DNA from: Capillidium heterosporum | Taxonomy: Eukaryota > Entomophthoromycota > Entomophthoromycetes > Entomophthorales > Capillidiaceae | NCBI GenBank assembly: GCA_016630905.1 | Contig: WBMQ01000003.1 | Span: forward strand, 1,922,001-1,986,000 | DNA length: 64,000 bases | Direction of reading: 5' to 3' | Part shown: piece by piece, positions 37,716-51,386 of the stretch | Layout: each line of letters starts with the position of its first letter | Numbering within the stretch: the first letter of the stretch is position 1 | Program-made: the position numbers and the translations under genes | Notes under the pieces: model-generated | What the model saw: the letters and a program-made list of their open reading frames with translations, nothing else | Database searches by the model: none | What the model was told of the DNA's origin: nothing

Positions 37716-40700
37716 ATGAGTGGGCTGACGATATAATTCGAGGTACCGTTCGATAGGAAGCTCAAGTTTTAGACGATTCCCATCTCAACAAGATGGAGTA
37801 GGGTTAAGAATACCCAATGATTAAGCAGTTGGTACATCGAATAGTAAAATGGAGTTTAACCATAGATCTGTGGGTATAATTTAAGTAAGTCTAGGTTTTT
37901 TTTAATTTTTTGATGAAGGTGAAACGATTTTTACAAAAAATTTTGCTCAAGCTATCAGCAATCCATATTATCCGATGGACCTTCTCTGTATCTTTGATGC
38001 TACCTTTTCAGCCCCAATTTTATTTAAATGTATATTTTTTCCTTGTAATTTTACCATAATTCGAAGTCAATCTCGATTTCTTCACTTTCTACCCAAATCT
38101 AAAATACATGCATGGCCTTCACAGCCAAATTGGAGCTTTTCCTTTATAAAACAGTGGTACATTTTGCAAATAATTCAAACTAATTTTGTTCTAAATTAAA
38201 GCAATATCAATCTCCAAATGGCAATTTATGAGATAGTTTACAATGCTTGTAGAAGAATATATCAGTTTTACAAGTAAGCAAGTTTTATCTCGAACTCGAT
38301 CTATCTACCTTTCAAAGTTGCCTACTTCAAATGCCCATTCAATAGATCCTACACTTTCATTTGCCTATCCAAGTATGCAACAATTCTATTTCCAATAAGC
38401 TGGCACAATCTAAATTCCACATCAAGTACATATCTCAATTTATACAATGACTTCAATCAATCCTACTACTTGGAATTCCCCTTAGGTTAAGCTAATTGCT
38501 GCAAGATCCAGCTTAAGCCAATATGTAATAAATCAATATACTCGTCCTACACATACTTTTCAACTTTTTAATAAATTTAAAATATTTTTACTTGAATCAA
38601 CTATCAATTTACCTAAACTGTAGCGCTATATTAGTTTTATTTATATGTTCACCCCATACCTACTTTTGAGTAAAGGGATTTAAATACCTAAATTGATATA
38701 GCTTTGAAATATTTCGTTGGCTGCAATTGATTTTGAATAACTTGATCAAGCTTTGGGAACTCTAATTCGTACCTACTAATAATTTCAGAGTTGGAAGGAA
38801 CAACTCATCTCCATAATTTGAATCCTTTATAGTCTGTTCAAATGATTTCATTCTCATATATCCTATTTATTTTACCAAAGTGTAAGAAAACTATACAAGT
38901 GCATTAGCAATCTATCAAGCTTAGGTGGTTTGATTTATGATGATGAAATTTAAACGCTACATCAACTTTTAATATCATAAGTTTGTATTCCATATTCATC
39001 ATTTGGATCAGCTTTATATAAGCTTAACAAACTATTGCCAACAAAATTGAGATAGATCGATTCAACAATATTCGACCTTCTTTACAACTTTTAAAAAGAT
39101 CTACAATAGTAAGATTTAGGTTTAAGTATGGATATTTAGATGGAACTAACAAAGTTAACATCTGTTTCTTTACTGCCCAAACTGGAATTGGGATGGGTTT
39201 ACGAGTCTACTTGCAAGAATTACCTGTTGTTTAAGAACAAGTGCCAAGTTTTCAAAGATATACTTGTATATAATTTCGACAGCCTACTGGTAAACTAATC
39301 CAAATTTCGCTACTTACATTTATTTTCAGAAAGTGCATCTTCTTACCTCAAGGTCAAAGTAGAAAGCTTTATCCTATGTAGCTGACAGTCTAGCTTATGT
39401 CTACTAGCTAGTGAAGCTTTAATAGATATAGGAATCGTTAAATTTAAATAGCTTAAAGTAGATTTAAAGTGAACTACAACATTCCAATTTTGCTTAATCT
39501 TGGAGTCCAACTACTATTTCCGTTCAACAACTTTACTTTATTGTAAATGATGTTAGACTATACCTCCTTCACAAAGCGATATAAAATGGATGCCAAATAC
39601 CATCTCAAAACTCAAACACAAGCAATTTAAATTGCAAGAAGTCCTAAATACTTTTTAACTAGTAGTTACCATCACTTTCCTAGTTAGTCTATTGGCCCTT
39701 CCAGTACAAATACCTGCAGCTAAATGGTAGTAGATTTGCTACAACCAAAGATAACGGCAACTTTAGAGTGAACGTAGTAGTTGAACTTAAAGTCTTTGAT
39801 GACAAAGCTTAGAAAAAGCTTTGAGGCCGCTTCTAAGTGCCAATTTGTCAAGCCCATCCAAACTTAGCCAGGTTCGCTCTGGACATTAACAATAAACTAC
39901 TTTTTTAACTTTTTCTACACCTTTATATTCGTACATGAGCTTAGCCTCTTGGTACTTGGTAAGGCTTGGCGAGCTTTACTTTTGGAACAATTTGCAGTTG
40001 ACTTGGGCACTTCATTTAAGTATATTTTTAGAGAAATATGCTGAATGTAGTAACACACCCAGACAAAAATATAGAGTGGCACTCATCAAAGACATTGCGA
40101 TTCCTTAAATACCTAAACTATAATGTCTTTATAAGCAGATCGTTTACATTCTATTTTGAACCAAATGGACTTACACTCAACCTGTACAGTTAAACCATTT
40201 GTAACCTTGATAAAGGGAACGTTGGCTTGACGAAAAACTTCCAAGTTTGAAGGTCAAGGTGAAGTTCGTTTCTCATCAAAGTCACCTAGTTGGACTATTG
40301 AGCTTTATTACTTTATTTCGTTTAATAATGGTTTTACAACTTGGAGTATAGTAACTGAATATAAACCTACAATCTTTCATCCAAAGTTTGAAAACATGTT
40401 GACTATAAGTTGAAGTTTAAAAGGAGAAAGTCCCATTTGTTAGAGCTTTATATAGAAATAATGATGAAAAGATGCTATTTCTTCCAAATTTATCTACTAA
40501 GTGTTCTGGTAGGTGAAAGGGATATCTAGTAATTTAAAATGATGCTCCAGCTAACTACTCGTCTGTAGGTGCACATATTCTTACAGTGATATTTTAGTAG
40601 ATACAGATTCATATATGTACTTTATAGCTAACTTACATTCAAAAAACTTACTAGATGTAGGCAGGCATTGAAAAGTTTATTTTACCTACGCTTGAAGTAA

Positions 40701-41667
40701 CTTGAATTACAATTATATCTGCAACAATCTGCTTTATCCTCACCTGCCAAGATCAATTACCTCCATCAGTAGACTTGGAAAGCAATTTCCAGCTAATTTA
40801 GTTTATGCAAATGTTGCGAAATATCCTCTCAAACGCAATTTATACCATCGTTGAGGTCTGTAAATCAACTCCAAGTAAGCATATAAAGGAGATGCCGCTT
40901 CTAATCCTTGAACATATCAGTCAAAAACAGCACCATATCAAGCCCTTCATTCCTAGTTACAATTATTTTCTTAGTCAATTTACTAGTTTTACTAGCTCCG
41001 ACAATACAAAACTATCATCAAGGAATTGGGTTTAACTTCAAGACATGATGAAATCGTTTTAGATATAATTGCAAGGTTTACTTCATCACCCGGTAGTGAA
41101 AATGATGTTCAAATTAGCTAAGCTTATGTAAGGCTAATAGACATTAGCTGCACCGTCACCAGATTTAAAAATGCACGCAATTAAATATCCAATTTCTACT
41201 CGGCCTTTACATTTTGTACGGCTTAAATAAGCTGATGCGTATATAGCTTTTTACCTTTCGAACCTTTGCGTTTCTGTACTCTGTTTTAATTGTAGACTTG
41301 GCAAGTATTTGCCGAGTATGGTTAAGCATAGCGAAAATGAAATCTGCCTGTTGTTTCAGTACAAACATCGCTATTACAAAGGCTTACTATTCTAATGGCA
41401 ACATCCGAGTACTCTTAGTGAAACTATATATAAATTCATCTAGTTATCTTGAGGAAAATTAAAGCTTTAGATAGGCAGTGTTAGCAAAATATATGGATAT
41501 AGGTAGCTGGTGCCAAGGTAGGTGACTATTTCATTTATAAGTTAAAAAGATATAATCCTAGTATTATTTGTCATAAACCATGAGACAACTAATGCTATGC
41601 TATAAAAGATAGACCAAAATTCAAGGAAATACTCAATTTCAACTTTATTACCACTTCAAAAATAAAC
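37716..41667. other. 4 kb gene-poor region
   Basis: AT-rich. A coding-like stretch from ATG 39140 to 39301 (MELTKLTSVSLLPKLELGWV...) followed by a plausible 40-nt intron may be a gene relic. Frames at 37975 and 40805 look like chance. Nothing else recognised. Confidence 0.5.
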
Positions 41668-42363
41668 TTAAGCAACCTTGGAGGTCTGAGTAGGCTTGGC
41701 AGTAGGGTAGATATCACAGCCATCCTCATCGACATCTTCAGTTAAAGTTTTACAGATAGTGTTAGTAACGGTTCCCTTACCAGTCTCAGTAACCTTGCTA
41801 GTAACAGTCTTGGTCTTGGTGACGGTGTCAGTAGATTTGGGCTTGGTACTGCAGGTCTGAGTCTTAGTTCTAGTGGTAGTCTTGGTACGAGTCGAAGTCA
41901 AAGTCGTGGTAGTAGCTTGGATGGGCTTGGTCTTGCACAAGGTGGTAGTGCTGGTCTCGGTCTCCTGGGGTAAGGTCGAAGTCTTGGTAACTTGGCTAGT
42001 GACGACAACGTCGGAAACTTGGTTCAAGGTTGTGGTAACCGATTGAACGGTAGTGGTAGGCTTAGTTACAACTTCAGTAGCAGTTACTACAACAGTGTCG
42101 GTAACGGTTACATCGACGTTTTCCTGCTTGGTCTCGGTAGTGGTAGATGGAATATAGATGGTGGAAGGTAAGACTAGAGTGTCAGTCTTGGTCAAAGTCT
42201 TTACGACTTTGTTGGTGTGGGTTACGGTGAGGGTGGAGGTGGGACGTACCGTCTTGGTTTTGGTAACGGTCTTGGACTTGCACCAGAATCGCAACTCTTG
42301 GGCAGAGGTTAGGCTCAAGGTGGTAGAGACTAAGATTAGGGTAAGGAGGTTGAACTTGGCCAT
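41668..42363 (-). CDS. Secreted Thr-rich wall-type protein A
   Basis: Intronless, 231 residues. A signal peptide (MAKFNLLTLILVSTTLSLTSA, likely cut before QE) precedes a mature part dominated by Thr, Val, Ser and Lys in a loose TxTxT pattern (TVTKTKTVRPTSTLTVTHT). There are a few spaced Cys residues: WCKSK, LCKTKP, TCSTKP, ICKTL and DGCDIYP. The composition is typical of heavily O-glycosylated cell-wall or surface proteins. No GPI-anchor signal is visible at the C-terminus (TQTSKVA), so it is probably soluble or wall-bound. It is divergent with a paralogue 582 bp away sharing the signal peptide-AQE start, the CKT(K/N)P motif and the Thr/Lys tracts. Confidence 0.78.
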   Translation of the reverse strand: MAKFNLLTLILVSTTLSLTSAQELRFWCKSKTVTKTKTVRPTSTLTVTHTNKVVKTLTKTDTLVLPSTIYIPSTTTETKQENVDVTVTDTVVVTATEVVTKPTTTVQSVTTTLNQVSDVVVTSQVTKTSTLPQETETSTTTLCKTKPIQATTTTLTSTRTKTTTRTKTQTCSTKPKSTDTVTKTKTVTSKVTETGKGTVTNTICKTLTEDVDEDGCDIYPTAKPTQTSKVA

Positions 42364-42945
42364 TATGTCAGACTTGGTGGGTCGATACTATTAATTAAGG
42401 TACTAAAAGGTAAAGGAAAAAATGTAGTCAAGCTTACCAAATTTCAAGTCCAACTTCAAATGTTCTTTAAAGTTTACAAATTTTTCCAATGAGACTTTTA
42501 GGCGAATTAACGAGCTTCAAGCTGAATTTCAGTTTCGTTTATTGTCACATGGACCCGACGCAATATAGCGGATTAGACCTGCAGATAAAGTTTTGAGTGG
42601 ATTTAGTAACTAATCTATCCATACCCTGTTCTAAATTTATGTTCGGTTGCCAATATTAGAACTTTTTGGGAATATCCCAAGAAATAATTGACAGCCATTG
42701 GTTGAAAACATTGAGTTACTAAACAACAGGAGAAACCAAGTTTCCAGAACATGTAAATTTCGGCAAATTACATCCCAACCTAACTTGTCCACTAAATTTT
42801 ACAAGCTTGACTTCACTTTCAGTAACTTTGTGAAGAAAAACCTCGACAACCAATTGAGTCAAGAAATTGTCAAGTCTTTTGTCTCTCTCAAACTCAACCA
42901 TCACCTAATACCTTTCCAACTAATTTCAACTAATTAATTTCCACC
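42364..42945. promoter_or_regulatory. Divergent promoter region of the Thr-rich pair
   Basis: 582 bp between two divergent start codons of paralogous secreted proteins, so both promoters lie here. Overlapping short open frames on both strands at about 42700-42940 are not believed to be genes. Confidence 0.5.
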
Positions 42946-43654
42946 ATGATGATGCCCAAAGTTTCTACTCTAGCTCTCATGCTAGCCCTCGGCACCACAA
43001 CCACCCTGGCTCAGGAACGGTTCTTCGACTGGGACTGGGAGTCCTGGTTCTGCCCCACTCACACTGCAACTGTTACTCAAACTATCCCCGCCTATGTTAC
43101 CAAGACTGCTACCAGGGATATTACCGAGTACGTCCAAGTTGCAGTTACCCAAACTGAGTACGCCTACGTAAGTGTCACCTCGGTCAACACCCAACTTACC
43201 ACTAAGACCAACACTGCCACCCACCACGTCCCAACTACTTCCAATGTCGTTATCACTTCCGAAGTTCCCTCCACTTTGACTGAAACTTCGGTAGTAGCTA
43301 CCGCCACCAACTTCATCTCCACTTCAACTAGTACCTGAATTCCAAACCTCGGTAGTTGAAGTTACTTTACCTGAGAAGACTGTAGTAGTAACTGAGACTT
43401 GCAAGACCAACCCAGTTACTAAACCTACCAAGACCAGAACCGTTACCAAGACTACGACTGCTACTCAGACCTTTACTAAACCTTGCAAGTCGACTCAAGA
43501 GAAGCCTAACTCGACTAAAACCACCACCGTTACTTCGACTTTGACTCAAACTTCCTTCAAGTCTGATTTAGTAACTGTTACCTTGACCCACAGCGCCTCC
43601 TACTGTCCACCAACCCCCTACTTACAAGTCGGCTTAAAGGTATTTTCACTTTGA
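42946..43654 (+). pseudogene. Secreted Thr-rich wall-type protein B (frame break)
   Basis: A signal peptide (MMMPKVSTLALMLALGTTTT, then LAQE) is followed by FFDWDWESWFCPTH, rich in Trp/Asp, and Thr-rich sequence like protein A. The literal frame stops at 43336-43338. The +1 frame, open from about 43294, continues as VPEFQTSVVEVTLPEKTVVV, then TETCKTNP and KPCKST, and ends in SYCPPTPYLQVGLKVFSL at 43654. These segments match the CKTKP and CSTKP region of protein A, so the continuation is genuine coding sequence. Restoring the frame needs a single base. Pseudogene, sequencing error and recoding all remain possible; the truncated 130-residue product would still be secreted. Confidence 0.7.
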
Positions 43655-46600
43655 GAAATAAATTTTGGGTTTGATTTCATCTTTTATATCTCTTTACATC
43701 TATACTCTCAATACTATTCTTTAAGCCTATATAAATTAGGAACTTTGATGTATGCAGTAAACCGGTTTTTCAGATATATTATATATGCAAGGATTACTTG
43801 CAGATACAACATAAGTTAAAAATGTACTTGCATACTTCCAATCCAACTAAAGGCACTATGAAAATAAGTTACATTAGTCAACATCTATTAGATTTGACAT
43901 GTAGATCAAAATCAATTGACTAGGATAAATTTGGTAAACTCTATCAAGCAGCAAAAAGTACAAGCTTTTAATATATATACTTTAAAGAATTATAGATATA
44001 TAGGTATTTGAAGTATAGTTTCAACTATTTTCACATCTTTTTACTATTAAATCAACGAAGGCTTGGTATGAGCTACCAATTTGATATCGACTTCAATCCT
44101 CTGAAGTAAAATATGCAACTAAAAATCGGTAAATCGTGCCTAAATGTACTTGCAATCAACTTTAAACAATTAGTTGTGATTGTCTCTACTTTAAAAAGGC
44201 ACATTGTGATGTACAAAGATGAAATTAGATAGAAGTCAGAATAGAAGATGGTTTCGTTTTATTTCAAAATAAGGCTCGATACAAAGAATAACAAAAAAGT
44301 GGCTATAAGTCCCAAAGTTAAAATCCAAGTAGGATGGGACGCACTGCATCAAATCCAAATTTGAAGTTAGTGGCAAGGAAAGTTGAGGTATTTTACCAAA
44401 CATACTAACACTTGACCTAAGAATAGAAATAAATTGCCATCTTCAGATATGCTACCTTATGGACTTAGTGTTGGTGCTAGTGCAGCTAATGTGCTGAAAG
44501 CTAGAATACTAAAACTATGGATTGTAAACCCTTCATAGAATTTGTATTGGAATTGATTAGTACTATTTTCTTGACATTTAAAAAGTAGCTGCTTTGTTCT
44601 AGCTTTTCCATATTTTATTTTGGATGTCGAATTTTATACTGCTGTTCCAAATGAGATATAAATGGATGTACAATTGCCGTAATTTAAGGTGATTTAATAC
44701 GAAACTCCAGGTTATTCTGCTCTATCCTAATTCTATATGAAACATCGAACTAGTGTTTTGAGGAGGTAAACTAGGTTTTATCTAGTCTTATAAGAAAGTG
44801 GCTGCAGTCTGCTCTAACATCTTTTGATCATATATCCTTCATTAAATTGTTTAAATAGTAGCTATAGGTACGTGTGAATTTACAGTCCAAACTAGACCAA
44901 CGTTCTATAAAAGTTATAAAGTTCCGCTAAAGTCAGGTTACAGCTTCAACTGCTTTACCGTATGTACACTGATCATGTTGATAATTGAGAAACTAAGCTA
45001 TTGTACGGCTTTTGTCAATACTTTGAAAAATATTATCGTTAAACTAAAATTTATTTCAGTGGTGAATGCTTTTGCCAACTCATACTGGATGGCATGCAAG
45101 CATTGGATTCATGGATAGAGTTGGTAGCGTCTTATCAAATAGCGTAATAAAAATGTGCAATTTAAATCCAATAAGTTATGCCAAACTATTTTTTGATACC
45201 ATTTTAGTTTGGAATGGATGTTGTTAAGTAGACTTGTAACTTTAAGTTAGCACTTTGTCGTCTTTTCAGACTATAATAGTTTTAAAAACATTTATATATG
45301 ATAACTAATTAAAAAAATATTTAATTTAAACATACAGACATTTTAATAAATTGTAAGAAGATAGATAAAAATAAATACTAATTAATGAAATTTATTGTTG
45401 GCAGAGTAAGCTTTGACGAAATAAGTTTATTGAGCACCAATAACTCGGTGCAAAATAGCTAATATATTAAAAGTCAAAATATTTGTAACGCTAATTCTTT
45501 AAATTTTAACATAGTAGTTGCCTTACATCTAACTCCTGTTGCTCCTTAACCAATAACATCAGTAGCTTGGAATATAAAGCTGAATAAAATTTACTTTACA
45601 GCCAACTCAATCGTAGATTTAATATCGCTCTTTTATGAATCTTATGGGTTGGATGTTGATGCAGCTGAGATGCCAATTACTAGAGATATAATAGTAATAA
45701 ATTGAGAATACTTTATAGCTTTGGTGTTTAAATAAGCACTAAATTTCTATTGATGAGCTAGAAACCTTTGTTTCGGCACTATCATTTATAATTTTTAGAT
45801 CTGATGCTGCACTTTTATATTTCTGTTTAAAATAAGGCGTATATGAATGTGTAGCAACTACAATTAAAATATATAACCTAAACTCCATCTCAAATTTTGT
45901 AAAATTGATGATTACCAGCAGATAGGGATAAATAAGCTGTTTAATCTTGAATTTGCTATCTCAAGTAGATTTACAGGTGCCTGTAGTAAGTCTACTTTAT
46001 CTTATAAGGAACTTGGTCGTAACTTATTTTAACATTGAGTATCAATTTAAAATAGATGTGCAGTGTTAAATGTAGGTGTGTATGAATTTTTGGATTAAAA
46101 TCAAGTCAATGCAATTAAAAAAGATATTAGCATCTGTTTAATAAAGTCATAGTTGTTTGATGTACCTTCTCTTTTATCCTTATGAATTAAAACTAAATTA
46201 CCAGAAATTTGTATTTAATATCTACTCTCGAGGCACATTCTTATATTTTTCGAATATATTTACCCATATTAGGTGTATTCTAAATAGTGTTCGATTTGAG
46301 CTAAAGTTTAGAATCCGTAAAATATATTCTATAGTGAAAATATGTAATATAAATCTAAAAAGCTGTGCTTATGCTACTTCTACTACCATTTTAACCCAAA
46401 ATAAATAACAAAGTATAAATTTACCATAAGTTAAATATGTAGTTCAACCTCTACAATTTGACTATTCTTTGGGAGTTTATTACTAGTTAAAAATTCTGGA
46501 TAAAGCTACCAACTCTTTTATTGAAAGTATAGAGGATATATGTAATATACAGTTAGGTAAGACTTATCCAAGACCAAAGCTGCTGCAAATTTAAATAAAA

Positions 46601-49478
46601 TACAATATAAGTTGATGTAATAAGTAGATGGTAGTTTCAAAGATTTACTACGGATAAAATGGTATTGAATAGAATTTTGTAGGCTAACTATGATACTTCT
46701 ACTTTATCACTTTAATCGTCGAAGGGTACTTCTCTAAGCTGTACTTCAATAGAATCTATAAAATCGTTCCTATGGGTTCAATACCAGTGCCGCTAACAAG
46801 CTAAATACCAAGGTGACGATAACCATTAGCTGAAACATCTTCATAATATTTGGTATTTGAATTGGATTGCTAAATATATCTCCTTGATTTTTATGAAGCT
46901 ACTACTTTAGTTTCAATTTTTATAAGCTTTAGATCCGATATTGCTACTTCAGATTACCTTTCAAAGTAGGATATAGGAGGATGCATAGCTACCGTAACTT
47001 GGAAAGGTTAGTTCAAAGCTCCACTTCAGTTCATATAAAATGATCAGCCATCATTTGTGAAGATAAAATTGATTGTTTGAACTGGGTTTCCTAGCCCCAT
47101 ATATGTTTGTAGAAATCTAGAGCAGGTTCTAAATATGTTTGTGTTAACTCAGTAACATTTTCAATCAATTTCCTAGTTATGGAACGGAAATTTATCGAAT
47201 AGGAATTGCAATTTATGTACATTATTTTAGGCATCATCTTTCCAAATTACTTTAGAATAAAGACATAGGCCTATGATCCTATCTAATTTCAAAGTAAGCC
47301 AAAAATATTTAAAAGGTTTGATTAAATGTTTTCCAAAGCCATCCTATAGTCTATAAATTTAACATACAATTGCCTTTTATACCAATATTCAAGAGGCTAT
47401 TAAATCAGATTACATCCTAAACAGACTTTTGAATTTGATTTAAATCGAAACAAAGTATCATCATATCCTCTCCAATATTTCAATAAACGTATTACTTGCT
47501 CGAATGACATCTATTTTTGCAAACACATTTTTAACTTTTTAATTGCTCGTCTACCAGCTTCATATTTTTAAGATGATGTTGGTTCGCCTATCAAGTAACT
47601 TTACCGAGTATACCATGCAATTGAACGTTGAACCTGGTCAAAGTTAGCATAAAATTACCGAGCATTTTATAGTAAAAGGTGAGAAGCCTATTTACCGAGA
47701 ATCATTTACAACAGCATAGTTTGCATATTTCTACATAAAACCTAGTGCTTTAAATGCCTTTTAATTTTGGACCTAGTTGGAAGCTGGTATTTTATGCAAA
47801 CCATTATCAATGAAATTACTAGAGTATTTTACTATTTATATGTTTTGAGATACTTGGAGCAGTTTATTTTCAAAGATACTATTATATATAGTTGTGAACT
47901 TTATACCACGCTTCTATAACTATGATGTTGACCACTTCAAAGCTAAATCTTAATTTAAAAATTTTCTAGATATCAATACAAAAAGCTACCTGAATTTGAT
48001 TTTAAATAAAGAAATGTTTACTAAAAATAAGCTATACTGTATATAAATATTGGAAATGTATATTTAAAATTTAGGGTTGTAAATCCTACTCCAACTTACC
48101 AAAATGGATCTTCTATGAACGTCAAAAATAACCTACGTCGTCCGAAATACGCTAAAGGAAAGGAATATAAAGAGGTACATAAACGAAAGTAATACGATAA
48201 AATTTAAAGCCTTAATTACGGAGCTAGTCATACCACCAGCATCCTTTCAACATCTCCTAACATATATTCACCTTGTGAGTTTGATTCTGATACCAGTATC
48301 GTAGTTTTGACTATTGGCCATTTCTTCGTTTTGATTAAAGATCACTAAATAGTTTGAACTCCAAAAATTAAAACATATAGCAAATTCGCTCAAGATTTAA
48401 AAATGGCTTTTAATTATATATATAAACAAACTATTCAAGTATTAAAGTTATTGAAGGGATATTCATAAAAACTAAATGGCTAATTATAAAAGCTACAGTA
48501 TGGCTAACAGGCAAGCTATGAAAGTGGCAATGACTGTCAGCTGAATACTTTTTATAACGTAAGGATAAGAATCTAAACTAAATGTTTTTTCATTTCAACT
48601 AAGTTGTAACTTTACTTCAGCTATATGGATTTCGTTACTAATTTATCACTACAAACTACTATCCAAATAGATACTAAGCTGATAACTTATTATAATTAAG
48701 TTTGTTTAATAAAAACCTCATCTACTACAACCAAATCCATACTACAAAGGTCTGATATATAATTAAGTTAGATTAAGTCTTTTAGTTGATACTCTCTACC
48801 TAAGCACTGCTGTTACTACTGAAAATATATTCTAATCGACTAGGCAAAAAGTGGAATCAATTTTCCTTACAGATTTTAGATATCCTCAATTTAGAATACT
48901 GGGACATTGACTGTAAAACTGAACCAATTCGCAGTTTGGGACTAAGTTAAGTATGGATAGAGAGATATAACATTTCAGCCATTTTGCTGTATGTACAAAA
49001 TCCACATTAATATTTGAAACTGGCCCAAAATTATATTAAGCATACTTTAAAATTTACTCTCAATATCTTTCATTTTTGGAAAATTCCTTACACATACAAT
49101 ACACATATACATATACTAAAAGTATTTAAATTTATGATTTCTCTCCATCGAAATTAAAAACTTTGAACTAACATCATTTTCGATAGGATGCGCTTTACGA
49201 CAATTAGAATACAAATGAAGGATAAAGGATGTTGCTGAAATTGGCTTTAAAACTTCAGATGAAAAGAAAAGTGGCAAGTCTATATATTGAAATCATAAAA
49301 ACGAATTATAAAAGTTAGATATTAGTTGGACCGTATCAAGGTATTATTAAAGTGATGTTATTATCAAACTCATCAGTAAATAAAACAAAATTTACCGATT
49401 ATAAGCCAATTCTTTATTTTCCCTATAAATAGCTACTCGTGAAAATTGGTCACGAGTTGGTTTCCAATCAGCCTCATT

Positions 49479-49550
49479 TCCTCTATGGTCCAGTGGTTAG
49501 GATCTCGCTCTCTCACAGCGATGGCCAGGGTTCGATTCCCTGTAGGGGAG
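49479..49550 (+). tRNA. tRNA-Glu (anticodon CUC)
   Basis: 72 nt, no intron. Acceptor arms TCCTCTA and TAGGGGA pair with one T-G wobble. The D region TGGTCCAGTGGTTAGGA (A box) and T arm GGTTCGATTCC (B box) are standard. The anticodon stem TCGCT/AGCGA encloses the loop CTCTCAC, giving anticodon CTC, which reads GAG. The identity fits the eukaryotic tRNA-Glu sequence pattern. It stands alone in a gene-poor region. Confidence 0.95.
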
Positions 49551-51239
49551 TTTCTTTTTGCATTGCACCCTACTTCAAGCATAATAGCTTAGTCTTTGGT
49601 ATAGAGCTTAATGCCATTTTTCACCATGTTCTTAAAAGCATACCTTTTGATTAGTTTTCTATATGCCCTTCTCTCTCAAAGTACAGTTCTAGCAACACAA
49701 TCAAAATACCTTGCCAAATCTTTCCATTGAATGTACCGAAAATAGTATCATCCCTTTTCTCCAAAGCTATGAATTCGGCGGACTTTAACACTGTTTTCAA
49801 AGCGCTTTATGAACTCTAATTCAAAAGGAAATATTTCCTTATCGCATTAAATTATGTAGAAAAATTTTGGTCAAAGGTTGTCCCGTAGCTACTCAGTCGC
49901 TTAACTCTTCATAAAATTTCATTTGATCGGCTTACTCTTTTGGATGCATCTATACAAAGTAGCATAGCTAGCCAAATTATTTGCATGTATTAATTTCAAT
50001 TTAGATGGTTGATCAACTATAAATTTTAATATAACTTTAAAGTACATTTAACTTTACATAGCTGCATAAAAGTTAGAGTTGTAAAGTGGTTCCAGCCCTT
50101 CACCTTCTATTTATAAGCTAATAAAATAATTGACATATAGAGTAAGAACAATACCATATAAGCTCAATATTAACCTTTACAGATTTCAAGTACGATCAGC
50201 AAGCTACCGAATTAACTAAACAGGTAGCTATTGCTTTAGGAAGCTTCTAGTTTGAGTAAGTTTCACCTACTAAAGTCGTTAATCTTAGTATGGAACCAGG
50301 AAATGCTTCTAGATAAATATATTTTATTAGTCGATAAAGCAATGTTATAGGTATGTTGTGGCAAGATGTGCCAAAATGGTAGTAGCCGCAGTGAAGTTTA
50401 TCATCATATTTGAAAGGAGCTGAATCCAACTATATCATCGAAACTGCTTTCAAGTAGAACGGTTGAAATTTAACTTTGCATTCATTTAACTAACACATAG
50501 GCTTCGATACTAACGCTGAATACGATCGATTGTAAACAGAAGGGGTAATTTGATTTTAAAGGCAAGGTCCATACTATTCCATTTAATGCCAGTAGTTTAG
50601 TTTGCAAAATTCCTATTTATTTTCCCTACAAAACCTTTGCTTTTATAACAGCTAATTCCGAACACTATAGGTTTTGGCCATGCCATTTCAATTATTACCA
50701 TTGGGATACATCATTTGTGCAAACTTTTGGGAAACATTTTGAAAAATTAAAATATTTTAAAGTTTAAACTGCGATACTGTAGTTTATACTCGATAAAGTT
50801 TAGTAAAGTGGTGTATCGATTGTATAAGTGTACTCCTTCACATGAACTTTTAAATTGTAAAAGGGCGAGTTAAATAAATGTTTAAAAGATATTAATAAAA
50901 CGTATACCATGCATCCACCTTAATCGGACTTTAGGTTTCAACTCCTGAAAAGGTATATGGCATATCGATATGTACATAGCCTTTAAACTCAGATATTAAA
51001 GTTTAATTGAAACTTATATAAAGTTCTAGAATCTATATGGCTTAATGATAAATGTCTTTTATCAATTAATTTAGCTGTAGCGAGCTACCACTCCTTTGAT
51101 GAATATCTCCCCTGCAACTCTAGTCTATTTTTAATAAGTTCTTTGTAAGGCACGAAAACCTACCTTAAGTGCTAGATTCATTGGAAAGTAGAGTGTGAAT
51201 TATGCTTTAGGAGAGGAGGATACCTAAAAGGTGTTTATA

Positions 51240-51386
51240 TTAAACTATTGCTAGCGGTTTAAGGTGTGCTGCTTAATTTTGAGTTAAATACCTAAAGATC
51301 TGAAAACAATAGGCTATGAATAATCAATTTGAGTTTCTTCAAAATGACTAGGTGAAAGACACTTAAGGGAGAAACCGCTTACAACA
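51240..51386. repeat. Duplicated intergenic segment, copy B
   Basis: Counterpart of 22834-22991. It lies 3.8 kb upstream of the intact Zn2Cys6 gene, close to the 3.2 kb spacing of copy A from the broken one, and in the same orientation. Confidence 0.65.

Noticed and set aside
46157-46408. 83-codon ORF in the gene desert
   Set aside because: Tyr/Phe/Ile/Lys-rich composition typical of random AT-rich frames.
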